64,000 nucleotides of DNA. It comes from Paracoccus alkanivorans (GTDB taxonomy: Bacteria > Pseudomonadota > Alphaproteobacteria > Rhodobacterales > Rhodobacteraceae). Under the pieces are notes generated by a model. That model made no database searches, was not told the DNA's origin, and saw only the letters and a list, made by a program, of their open reading frames with translations. A program made the position numbers and the translations under genes. This document shows positions 51,313-59,649 of the stretch, in pieces (position 1 is the stretch's first letter; each line of letters starts with the position of its first letter). Location of the stretch: positions 806,001 through 870,000 of the forward strand of contig NZ_QOKZ01000001.1 of assembly GCF_003697785.1 (NCBI RefSeq), read 5' to 3'.

Positions 51313-52186
51313 AGGTTATGTTGACAAATGTCGTAGCCATAGCCTGATGCTTGCGATGTCGACAAAGCCCAGGAAACTGCTGGCGATCTAGTCGAAACGC
51401 GTGGTGATCCTGCGGGTGTTCTTGAGCTTGCTGAAGGAGCGCTCGACCATGTTACGCAGGGTGTAGACAGTCAGATCCACGGTTTTTCGAACCTTACGGT
51501 TCTTGCGCATGGAAATCATCGAAATGGCGTTGCGGCTTTCGACATTTTTCCTGATTTCACCAGAGTCATAGCTCTTGTGGGGGACTAGAACGCCCGGCTG
51601 TGGAAGATTGTCATCCATTACCAAATCGTAGCCGGTATAGTCTCAATCCTGTCCCGGCGTGATATCGGTCCTCATCGGGAGGCCGGCACCATTGAGGCGG
51701 AGATGGATCCTGGTCGTAAAACCACCTCTTGAACGGCCGGGAGCCTCGTTCGGAGTCCCCCTTTTGCGCCAGCCGCATGGTGATGGGCTCTGATCCCGGT
51801 GCTGCCGATCATCTGGAGCCTGTCCGGAACGGCCTCGGCTTGGTTGAGCATGTCCAGGATTTCCTCCCACAGCCCGGCCGGTGTCCATCGCCGGAACCGG
51901 CGATAAACACTTGACCATTTGCCGAACTCTTATGGCAGGTCACGCCATGGAGCCCCGGTCCCCTTGAACCGGCGGCGGCTCGTGCCTCACTCCAGAAAAT
52001 TCCATCCAAAACAAGGCAGTGGCTGGTAGATTTGCGTCCATTCTGGGCGCGGACAGCTAGGATGAAACGCTCAGAGAGCCCACTCCACGTCCGACATCAA
52101 GTCTCGTGCCAAGCTGGTCTGCATCGCGGATACCAGCTTGAATCATGGCTGCCGTCCCATGTGAACCCATTTTGTCAACATGACCC
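51313..52186 (-). mobile_element. Degenerate IS5-family (IS427-like) insertion sequence
   Basis: The element is bounded by imperfect terminal inverted repeats: about 51313-51328 and 52171-52186 share ATGTTGACAAA and three flanking matches. Length is about 874 bp. The transposase runs on the minus strand: 'APGRSRGGFTTRIHLRLNGA', 'LPMRTDITPGQD', a stop at 51643-51645, 'DLVMDDNLPQPGVLVPHKSY', 'NMVERSFSKLKNTRRITTRF', a second stop (TAG, 51388-51390), then 'IASSFLGFVDIASIRLWLRH' to the left end. The N-terminal part (51809-52010) is in another frame. Two nonsense codons and at least one frameshift make it inactive. No clear target duplication. Confidence 0.8.
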
Positions 52187-52849
52187 AGGAACGGAACATT
52201 GAGCCAGAAGATGGCTGTCGTCGAGGTCGTACCCCCGCCGGCCAGCCGCCTTGTGGGCGAAGACATCGATGAAGAAGACGACATGGATCGAGCCATGATT
52301 TCACCATTGGTTCGAGCAACCATAGCAATGGCGGTATACGGATATAAAGGCGCAAGCCTCTCAGGCAAGGGTAAGCCGCGCCCGCCGCTATGCCATATCA
52401 CCGGAGGATGACTACATTTGCGCATCCTCGTATCCGTAGGGAACGTCCGCTCTGTCCCGTTCCCCATCTTCCGGGCGAACTGAGCGAATGGCACCATTTC
52501 TTGGATCGGGCATTCAATGGGCGCAGAGTTCAGCGGCGATTCCGCGGGCGATATGCCATCTTCGCGAATACGCCGGGTGGCTTCAAATTTGAGTTTCTTC
52601 CGCCAGAGCCATTTGCTCGGCAGAGAGGTTTCTATTGTGCATCCTCAGATCTCGTACTCTGACATGCCGATCTCCCGCCCTTACTTGGTAGCACAGCTAA
52701 CATGTCATGGAATAGCCTTGCAGGGGCAGCAATAAAAATGCGGATGTAACGCTTACTTCGAACCAGAACCGCAATCGGTTCAGATAAGTCAGGCATCCAC
52801 ACAAGCCCTTGCTATATCTGGACAATTACCACGACCATTCAGCGCCTCG
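52187..52849. other. Unassigned region between the IS5 remnant and the PTS operon
   Basis: About 660 bp. Frames on both strands (for example one of about 145 codons, minus strand) have atypical composition with serine runs and no recognisable domain. It may be decayed sequence brought by the insertion event. No terminator for the PTS operon could be confirmed. Confidence 0.35.
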
Positions 52850-54799
52850 CTAGAGTTCTGTAATCGCCCGCTTGGCGCGGGGGATCGATGTAGGACTCAT
52901 GGATAACTCGGTCACCCCATTCTTAATGAAAAACCCTATGAGATCCTGACGCGCAGCGGCTTCACCACAGACACCTATCCAGATCCCCGCGGCGGTCGCG
53001 GCATTGCAAGCGGATGCAATAGCATTCAGCACGGCGGGATGTTCGGTACGATTGAGGCTGGCAACCTTCGGATTCAGACGGTCCGCGGCCATCACATATT
53101 GCGTCAGATCATTGGTGCCGATCGAAAAGAAATCGACCTGCCGCGCCAGTTCGGCGGCAAGAAAAACCGCTGCGGGCGTTTCGATCATCACGCCAAGCTC
53201 GAACGTACCGAAGGCAACGCCTTCCTGTTGCAATTCATCCTGGCATTCCGCGAATAGATTGCGAACCTCCTGAACCTCCGAACCGTCCGCAATCATCGGA
53301 ACAAGCACTTTGACATTGCCGATGACCGAGGCGCGCAGCAAGGCGCGGAGTTGCGGCTTGAAGATATCCGGGCGCTCCAGGCACATGCGAACCCCGCGCC
53401 ATCCCAGGAACGGGTTGTCCTCATGTTCGAAATCCACGCCCGAGATCGGCTTGTCGCCACCGATATCCAGGGTGCGGATCACGACCGGATAGGGGGCGAA
53501 AGCCTCGGCGAGGCGCGTATATACATCGGCCTGCTCATCCTCGCTCGGCAGCGTCTTGCGTTCCATGAACAGAAATTCGGTCCGGAACAGGCCGACTCCC
53601 ATTGCTCCGGCTTCCAGTGCCGACGGAATTTCGGCGAGGCTACCCAGATTTGCCGCAACTTCGACACGGACACCTGCTGAAGTGACGGGCTCGACCTTGC
53701 GATACGCCTCTAGCGCCTTGCTTTCTTGGTTCTCTCGCGTGATCGCTTCTTCGAGACGCGAACGAACCACCCCGTCGGGATCAAGGAAAACCCGCCCCGT
53801 CGCACCATCCAGCCCGACCGCTTTCGATGCCGCCAGTTGTTCGGCCGAAACCGGCACCCCGAGAACCGCAGGAATGCCGTAGGCGCGCGCCATGATCGCG
53901 ACATGCGAAGTCGCGGCACCCTTACGGCAAACGATCCCAGCAATATCCGACATATTGGCCTTTGCCAGATCCCAGGCCGTGACCTCATCGGCGACAACGA
54001 CCGAACCCGACGTCACGTCCGCAAGCGAGACGTCCGATTGCCCGATCAGCGCCAGGACGATCTGCCGGGTAACACTGCGCATATCCTCGCCGCGAGCGCG
54101 AATATAAGGATCATCCATGGCCTCGAAATTCTCGGTCAGACGCGTTCCCACCGACATGGTCGCACTGGCGGCATCCTGCCCTCCGCGAATTGCGGCCTCG
54201 ATCTCCTCCGCGAACTCCGCATCCTGCGCGACATCGATCAGCGCATCGATGATGGCGATCGTATCGCTTTCGGCCCCGGAACGTTCCTTGTTTCGGGCAA
54301 AGGCGGTCGTGACGCTCGACACGGCGTCCCGATAGCGTGATATCTCGGCTTCGGTATCGGAAGCAACCTGACGCTCGATTTTCAGAACAGGCGGAAAGAA
54401 TGCAAAGGATGGGCCAAGCCCGGTTCCCTCGCTCGCGGCGATGCCGGTCACACCGTCATCTGCTTTCTGATCGGACGCCTTGGGAGCACCCGGAGGCGCG
54501 GGCGCAGCAGCCGCTTCCGCCTTTGGTAGAACCACCTCGCCGGCGCTCGGGTTCTGCAGGAAGGTGGACAACGCCGAAAGCGCATCCGGCGCGTCGTCCC
54601 CATTTACCCGCAGCGTCGCTTCGTCATTTTCCTTGATCCCCAGCAACATCAGCTTGACCGCACTCTTGGCGCTTGCCGTTTGCCCGTTGCAAATGATCGT
54701 GATGTCCGAGGCGAAGCTTTTTGCCAGCTTCACGAATTGCGTCGCCGGACGGGCATGCAACCCGTCCCGAACCCTGACCGCGAAGGTCCGTTCCATCAT
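52850..54799 (-). CDS. PTS HPr-Enzyme I fusion (phosphoenolpyruvate-protein phosphotransferase)
   Basis: A 649-residue cytoplasmic phosphotransferase. Residues about 1-90 are an HPr domain with the phospho-histidine in GLHARPATQFV and 'SAKSAVKLMLLGI'. After an Ala/Pro linker (about 90-118), Enzyme I begins at 'GIAASEGTGLGPSFAF'. The EI active-site histidine is in 'GAATSHVAIMARAYGIPAVLG'; PEP-binding motifs 'GVGLFRTEFLFMERKTLPSE' and the catalytic cysteine in 'GVCGEAAAR' follow. Unlike FruB-type proteins it has no EIIA domain; EIIA is supplied by the SrlB-like protein next door. It phosphorylates the glucitol-type EII and is the last gene of the PTS operon. Confidence 0.93.
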   Translation of the reverse strand: MMERTFAVRVRDGLHARPATQFVKLAKSFASDITIICNGQTASAKSAVKLMLLGIKENDEATLRVNGDDAPDALSALSTFLQNPSAGEVVLPKAEAAAAPAPPGAPKASDQKADDGVTGIAASEGTGLGPSFAFFPPVLKIERQVASDTEAEISRYRDAVSSVTTAFARNKERSGAESDTIAIIDALIDVAQDAEFAEEIEAAIRGGQDAASATMSVGTRLTENFEAMDDPYIRARGEDMRSVTRQIVLALIGQSDVSLADVTSGSVVVADEVTAWDLAKANMSDIAGIVCRKGAATSHVAIMARAYGIPAVLGVPVSAEQLAASKAVGLDGATGRVFLDPDGVVRSRLEEAITRENQESKALEAYRKVEPVTSAGVRVEVAANLGSLAEIPSALEAGAMGVGLFRTEFLFMERKTLPSEDEQADVYTRLAEAFAPYPVVIRTLDIGGDKPISGVDFEHEDNPFLGWRGVRMCLERPDIFKPQLRALLRASVIGNVKVLVPMIADGSEVQEVRNLFAECQDELQQEGVAFGTFELGVMIETPAAVFLAAELARQVDFFSIGTNDLTQYVMAADRLNPKVASLNRTEHPAVLNAIASACNAATAAGIWIGVCGEAAARQDLIGFFIKNGVTELSMSPTSIPRAKRAITEL

Positions 54800-54842
54800 C
54801 GGTTTCTTCTCCCCCGAATTGTCCGATATTCTCCGATCCGGT

Positions 54843-55223
54843 TCAGGAGCGGATCACGATTTCCTTGCCCGCAGATATGGCTTGCACCAAAGCCTCGGAA
54901 TTCACCGCGCTGGCGCAGATTTCGCCCGGTCTGTCGGGCGTATCGCTGTCGTTGAAATTGATGACGACATGGCCGATGTCCCGGATCTTGTTCCAGGCCA
55001 ACTCACCCATGCCAGTCAAAATAGCCGACACTTCGCCGACCAGGATTTCCGCCCCCGGCGCCGGCGCCTCGTCCAGCGGCCCCTCGGCCACGCGATGCAG
55101 GACCGACACCTCTGCCAATTCCTCCGGCGCTCCTTCGGCAAAGAGGATCAGAACGCCCCCCTCGATCAAATCCGGGGCATCGTTACCAACCGCGGTAATC
55201 TCCGTGCGCAGATAGGTTTTCAT
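54843..55223 (-). CDS. srlB: PTS glucitol/sorbitol-type EIIA component (SrlB-like)
   Basis: A 126-residue EIIA of the Gut family. It starts at the ATG at 55223 behind GGAGAGAAAGC. 'YLRTEITAVGNDAPDLIEGGVLILF' and 'HVVINFNDSD' fit the SrlB family, and the phosphorylatable histidine is probably in 'ILFAEGAPEELAEVSVLHRV'. It relays phosphate from HPr to the IIB domain. It lies about 100 bp downstream of the IIBC gene and 44 bp upstream of the HPr-EI gene. Confidence 0.85.
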   Translation of the reverse strand: MKTYLRTEITAVGNDAPDLIEGGVLILFAEGAPEELAEVSVLHRVAEGPLDEAPAPGAEILVGEVSAILTGMGELAWNKIRDIGHVVINFNDSDTPDRPGEICASAVNSEALVQAISAGKEIVIRS

Positions 55224-55326
55224 GCTTTCTCTCCATGCGGTATGCTGCATTATCCTGCCCCGGTGCCGAATAGAGGGACCGAGCCGGCAGGGGGTGCCGG
55301 GCGGAATAACTCCGCCCCGACGAGGT

Positions 55327-56340
55327 TCAGAGCGCGAAGCTGGCCACCCAGGCAATGAGCACGGCGACAGGCCCCATGATCTGCCGGCTCAAGAGCACGG
55401 CCGGGACTCCGATCTCGATCGTCTTCGGCTTGGCCTCTCCCAAGGCAAGGCCGACAGGCACGAAATCGCATCCGACTTGGGAATCATAGGCGAACAGCGC
55501 CGGTAGCGCCATTGCGGGTGAAATCGTTCCATTCGCGATCTGGGGGCCGATGATCGCCATGCCGATCACTTGCGCGATGACCGCGCCCGGACCAAGAATC
55601 GGAGACAGGAATGGTAGCGAACATATGCCCGATATCACCAGAAGACCGAGGATATTGTTGGCCAAAGGCCCCATCGGAGCAGCCAGCAGGTCACCGATCC
55701 CGGTATAGAGGATAATCCCTATCAACATGGTAACGAAGGCCATGAAGGGCAGAACGTTACGGATGACCTGATCGATACTACGCCGGCCCGCGTTGAAAAA
55801 CACGCCAACCGCCTTGCCCATGACTCGACCGACGGAGGTGATCGCGTTTATGAAGCCTCCCTGTTCCTCGTCCTGGTCATCAAGCGTTGCCGCTGCAGCC
55901 CTGGCATTCGAAGCATTCTGCGGCACCGCTGCGCCTGCCGCCTGGGCAGGCTGCACCGCTTCCCCATCTGCAAACGACAGGCAATCCGGTTTCACATCCG
56001 AGACATAGATATCTTCGGTAATGAACTGCGCCAGCGGACCGGACTGGCCGACAGGCGTCAGGTTGATTGTCGGGATGCGCTTGCGTGGATAAACCCCACA
56101 GCGCGCCGTTCCACCGCAATCGATGACCACCGCGGCTATCTCGCCCTCAACAGGCGGAGAACGAAACCCGTCGACAGCCGTTCCGCCGGTCATCTCGGCG
56201 ATCTTCTTTGCCAATGGCGGGATTCCCCCACCAGTGACGGCGACGATCTTGTCGCGCTGCGCGGTAGGCTTGATGACCAGCGGTCCACCCCAACCGTTGG
56301 AACCGCGTTCGATACGAACCGCCTTGAATTTATCGCTCAT
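55327..56340 (-). CDS. srlE: PTS glucitol/sorbitol-type EIIB plus IIC2 component (SrlE-like)
   Basis: A 337-residue membrane protein closely following E. coli SrlE. The IIB part (about 1-115) has '[18 protein letters not shown]', '[20 protein letters not shown]' (equivalent of the phospho-cysteine region) and '[20 protein letters not shown]'. After a linker rich in alanine the IIC part (about 165-337) shows '[21 protein letters not shown]', '[20 protein letters not shown]' and '[21 protein letters not shown]' (each split here below 20 residues in practice). It imports and phosphorylates a polyol together with SrlA. The substrate need not be sorbitol. Confidence 0.9.
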   Translation of the reverse strand: [337 protein letters not shown]

Positions 56341-56362
56341 TACTGTTCCTCCCGGCCCGCGA

Positions 56363-57139
56363 TCAAAGTTCGACTTTCTGGCGAGTTGCCATGAAACGCG
56401 TGATGCGTTCGGTCAGCATGCCGCGGAGAAGGATCACCACCACGCCAACCCCGAAATAGAAAATCGCCAGCCGGATATGGTAGTTGGGTGGGAGGGTGCC
56501 GTTACGCTCCAGTTCCTGCAGGGCGACCAGAATCCCGCCCCAGACAAAATACTCGCCCGGATTGGCGTGAGGAAACAGGCCGAGGATCGGATGGCAGAAA
56601 GAGACGGCCGAGTCGTAGAATGCCGGCTTGTGCTTTTCCTCGAGGAAAGTGCCGAAAGTATAGGCCATCGGGTTTGTCAGAAAAAACATCGCCAGCACCG
56701 GTAGCACCGTGTAACGGGTCAGCGCGACACGGCCGGCGAACCGCGCAAAACCATGCACCCGCTGCTCGCCGACCAGTTCGGTCAGCGCATAGAAAGCGGT
56801 CATGAGCACGATCAGCGTCGGGATGATCCCCGTGACGAATCCGGCGAAGGTCTCGCCGCCTTTCTGGAACACACCGATGAAGTGCTTCCCAAGCGTGGTC
56901 AGCCACGAAAGCTGCTCTTCCTGAGCGACGTTCTGCACCTGTTCGGCATAGCTGGATGCATCTGTCGCTGTGCCCGTCGCCGCTTGGGCAAAACGTACCA
57001 GTTCTTGGCCATCTGCACCGGCACCGCTTTCGGCAGTCGCCTTTACCGCAACCAGTAATCCTTCGGCGTGAGCGGCAACCCAGTCGAAATACTGTGGCGC
57101 AAGCTCGGTCGCATGTATCGTCAATTCGGAGTAAGCCAA
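56363..57139 (-). CDS. srlA: PTS glucitol/sorbitol-type EIIC component (SrlA-like) with N-terminal extension
   Basis: A 258-residue membrane protein. From about residue 80 it matches SrlA ('FIGVFQKGGETFAGFVTGII', 'RYTVLPVLAMFFLTNPMAYT', 'SFCHPILGLFPHANPGEYFV'). The first 75 residues, rich in alanine, glutamine and acidic residues, are absent from E. coli SrlA (187 residues) and contain no membrane segment; they may be a lineage-specific cytoplasmic helix bundle. Together with SrlE it makes the transport channel. It lies 22 bp before the IIBC gene and about 40 bp after gutM. Confidence 0.88.
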   Translation of the reverse strand: MAYSELTIHATELAPQYFDWVAAHAEGLLVAVKATAESGAGADGQELVRFAQAATGTATDASSYAEQVQNVAQEEQLSWLTTLGKHFIGVFQKGGETFAGFVTGIIPTLIVLMTAFYALTELVGEQRVHGFARFAGRVALTRYTVLPVLAMFFLTNPMAYTFGTFLEEKHKPAFYDSAVSFCHPILGLFPHANPGEYFVWGGILVALQELERNGTLPPNYHIRLAIFYFGVGVVVILLRGMLTERITRFMATRQKVEL

Positions 57140-57179
57140 CTTTCCCCCTCCTCCTGATATTGAGTATCTTGTTGATGCT

Positions 57180-57596
57180 TCAGGCCGCTTGCGCGAAGTT
57201 CTGCGCTGCCGGCTCTCTCACCCGCTCAAGCTGATCAATTGCCTGCGAGATCGCGCGGGCGCGCCCACCCTGCGCCGAGAGCTCTGCGAACTCCGTCTTG
57301 ATCTCGGAAAGCCGACGCCCCTCATATTCGCTTATGGGACGAAACTTCGCGAATACACTTCGCCCTTCCATCACCATCAGTTTGCGGATCACGGCATTCT
57401 CGTCGACCACGACCATCGCGATGACGCCTTTACCAAATCGACCCCGCGCGTTTCCGGCACCTAGATGACCATCGGACCATTTGTCGGTAATCGCAGCCAT
57501 CACAGATCGGTAGTGCCGCATTTGGAACCACATTCCCACCGATTGAAGCCCCCAAACGACGACCAGCAAAACCAGAGCTATCTTCCAGATTTCCAC
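57180..57596 (-). CDS. gutM: GutM-family protein (glucitol operon activator-like)
   Basis: A 138-residue protein with an N-terminal membrane helix ('IWKIALVLLVVVWGLQSVGM') followed by a small soluble domain ('ARGRFGKGVIAMVVVDENAVI', 'MVMEGRSVFAKFRPISEYEG'), the GutM arrangement. GutM stimulates expression of the sorbitol PTS operon in enterobacteria by an unclear mechanism. The GTG at 57596 follows GGAGGAGG at five-base spacing and is the best start; ATGs at 57611 and 57629 would lie upstream of or inside that site. It is the first gene of the PTS operon. Confidence 0.82.
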   Translation of the reverse strand: MEIWKIALVLLVVVWGLQSVGMWFQMRHYRSVMAAITDKWSDGHLGAGNARGRFGKGVIAMVVVDENAVIRKLMVMEGRSVFAKFRPISEYEGRRLSEIKTEFAELSAQGGRARAISQAIDQLERVREPAAQNFAQAA

Positions 57597-57989
57597 TTGC
57601 ACCTCCTCCATTTCGGCACAGCTGAACATATGTAATTTATAAAGTCAATAAGTTCTGATCATTGAATCAGCCAAAACATCCCGCAGCCCGACATTGCATC
57701 TCATCTGTCGAACTGTAGCCAGGGATGATCCCGTCTGAGCCATTCGCGGCCATAGGCACTTGATTTGGAAGATTTTCCGTAGTTTCGGTATTACCTCATC
57801 GTTCAGGGAACATGCGCCAGGGCATGAAACAACACGATAGGTATTGCCATGGGGCTAACATATGATATATTGATTAATCATAAGTTCATTCATCCGATCG
57901 CCTTGCGCGATTTTTAGCTCGTGCTGCGAATGACTCATGCCATCTTTGGCACAAGAACGAACCCGCACCAGAAAGGCTATAAATATCTT
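57597..57989. other. Divergent promoter region of the PTS operon and HAD gene
   Basis: About 390 bp, AT-rich compared with the rest. It holds promoters for gutM (leftward) and the HAD phosphatase (rightward). Palindromes occur at 57655-57670 (CTGAT-N6-ATCAG) and 57861-57882. No gene is recognised inside it. Confidence 0.5.
57861..57882. promoter_or_regulatory. Candidate SorC/DeoR-type operator
   Basis: TATGAT (57861-57866) and ATCATA (57877-57882) form an inverted repeat that encloses a perfect TGATTAATCA palindrome (57871-57880). It lies in the divergent region controlling the PTS operon and the HAD gene, where the SorC-family regulator encoded at 58657-59649 would be expected to act. Function inferred. 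Confidence 0.45.
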
Positions 57990-58655
57990 ATGAAAGCCGT
58001 AATTTTCGATTGCGACGGGGTTTTGGTTAACAGTGAGACTCTTTCTGCAATTGCATATAAAAACGTTTATGCGCGATACGGTCTCACAATCACTCCCGAG
58101 GCCTTTTCGGCAATGCTCGGGATGAAACAAGCCGATATTCTGGCGTCTCTACGCGGCGTGGAAGGTGAACTTCTTCCTGCTGAAGCCGAAGGCGAGTTGA
58201 CCAGTGAAATCCTTTCCCTGCTCGGGCAACTGGTCCGACACACACCCGGTTTACCGCAGTTCCTCGATCAGCTGGATCAGCCCTATTGTGTTGCATCATC
58301 CTCGGATGTGCCGAGGATTCGACTGTCACTCGATACCGCGGGAATTCTCGACCGGTTCGAAGGCCGCATCTTCTCGTCCAGCATGGTCGCCAACGGAAAA
58401 CCCGCACCCGACCTGTTTCTGCTGGCAGCGGAAAAACTGGGCGTCGAACCCTGCGACTGCATTGTATTCGAGGATTCGGCTGCCGGAGTCACAGCGGCAG
58501 TGGCCGCCGGAATGACGCCTGTCGGCTATATTGGCGGAGATCATTTACCACCTGAGCACGAAGCCAAACTGCGCGCCGCAGGCGCTGCGGATATCGTTCC
58601 GGATTGGCGCGCAGCCGGTCAATTCCTGAAGCGCGAAACACGGCCGCAGTCGTAA
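57990..58655 (+). CDS. HAD-family phosphatase (beta-phosphoglucomutase/sugar phosphatase subfamily)
   Basis: A 221-residue HAD-IA hydrolase. Motif I is 'VIFDCDGVLVNSE' (nucleophile Asp near residue 7), motif II is the serine in 'YCVASSSD', motif III the lysine in 'NGKPAPDLF', and motif IV is 'CIVFEDSAAGV'. The helical cap lies between residues 15 and 85. Such enzymes dephosphorylate sugar or polyol phosphates. The start at 57990 has AAAGG upstream and is preferred over an ATG at 57921. It is divergent from the PTS operon, so it may act on, or detoxify, the phosphorylated PTS product. It ends one base from the convergent SorC gene. Confidence 0.88.
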   Translation: MKAVIFDCDGVLVNSETLSAIAYKNVYARYGLTITPEAFSAMLGMKQADILASLRGVEGELLPAEAEGELTSEILSLLGQLVRHTPGLPQFLDQLDQPYCVASSSDVPRIRLSLDTAGILDRFEGRIFSSSMVANGKPAPDLFLLAAEKLGVEPCDCIVFEDSAAGVTAAVAAGMTPVGYIGGDHLPPEHEAKLRAAGAADIVPDWRAAGQFLKRETRPQS

Positions 58656-58656
58656 T

Positions 58657-59649
58657 CTAGTCAGCCGGATCGGAAAGAAGCGATTGCGCAGTGAATTCAT
58701 CCGTGATGAGAACAGTTGGGTTCAGCGCCTTGATCGCCGCTCTCATGACCCGATACTTGTCGCGACCGCCGGAAAGCAAAACCCGCTCGCGCGCATTTCT
58801 CAGCCTTTCCACCTTGGCGGATATCGCGCGGTTGTTGACCGGATGATCGATGGTGTTTCCGTCACTATCGATAAAATTGTACAGCACATCGCCAACCGCG
58901 CCGTGCTCGATCAGACTTTGACGGTCGGCTTCGGACAAATGCCCGGTCCGGTAAGATGTCTCCAGTTGCGCAATACCTCCGGTTGACAGCAACGCGAGAT
59001 CAAGCTTGTCGGCCATCTCGAATATCGATGCCAGACCGCAACGCTCCAGCAGCGCATGGCGCGTCTCAGGGCTATCAACCAGGGCCGGTGCAGGAATCAG
59101 GTAGCCTTCCCCCTGAAACAGTTCGGCAAACTGCCAGGCAAATTCGGCAGGATTGAAGCGCCGGGCCTGTGAAATTCCGCCCAGAAGCGAAATCACCTTG
59201 AGATTCTCGACCGTGCGTCCCTCGATGAATGGCAAGGTGGAGTGCAGGGTCCGCCCCCAGCCAACGCCCACGGACATACCGTCGCCTACGCGAGACGAAA
59301 TGAATGCGCCCGCAGTCGCGGCAATCGCCAGTGTCGGATCGGCATCTTCCTCGTGAACCGGCGCAAGAATGACCTCCCCAATACTGTAACGTTCCCGCAA
59401 CTCCATTTCGGCCTGGGCGAACTCGGCCAGCGGCGAGGATATGGTGATACGCACTTCGTTTCGACGCCGGGCATCGGCAAGCAGCCTGACAATGCTCACA
59501 CGCGTGAGGCCAAGAACATCTGCGATTTCGGACTGCTTCATCCCCTCGGCGTAGTAGAGCCAGACCGCCCGCGAGCGCAGCCGGTCAAGTTCGGATGTCC
59601 TTCCTGCCGTCTGAGCTGCGCGCGCGGTTCTGTTCTGTGCCATTCTCAT
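58657..59649 (-). CDS. SorC/DeoR-family sugar-binding transcriptional regulator
   Basis: A 330-residue regulator. The N-terminal helix-turn-helix ('YYAEGMKQSEIADVLGLTRV', 'SIVRLLADARRRNEVRI') is followed by a sugar-phosphate-binding domain (about 60-325) with 'SVGVGWGRTLHSTL', 'VISLLGGISQA' and 'GAVGDVLYNFIDSDG', typical of SorC/CggR. Its start codon (59649) overlaps the stop of the acoC-like gene (ATGA), so it is the last gene of the dehydrogenase operon. Candidate ligands are the phosphorylated PTS product or a downstream ketose phosphate. Starts upstream (59823) would lie in acoC and are rejected. Confidence 0.9.
   Translation of the reverse strand: MRMAQNRTARAAQTAGRTSELDRLRSRAVWLYYAEGMKQSEIADVLGLTRVSIVRLLADARRRNEVRITISSPLAEFAQAEMELRERYSIGEVILAPVHEEDADPTLAIAATAGAFISSRVGDGMSVGVGWGRTLHSTLPFIEGRTVENLKVISLLGGISQARRFNPAEFAWQFAELFQGEGYLIPAPALVDSPETRHALLERCGLASIFEMADKLDLALLSTGGIAQLETSYRTGHLSEADRQSLIEHGAVGDVLYNFIDSDGNTIDHPVNNRAISAKVERLRNARERVLLSGGRDKYRVMRAAIKALNPTVLITDEFTAQSLLSDPAD

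Noticed and set aside
52057..52662. Frames of 70-146 codons right of the IS5 remnant
   Set aside because: Serine-run composition, partial overlap with the IS end and no recognisable motif; could be debris but cannot be supported as genes.
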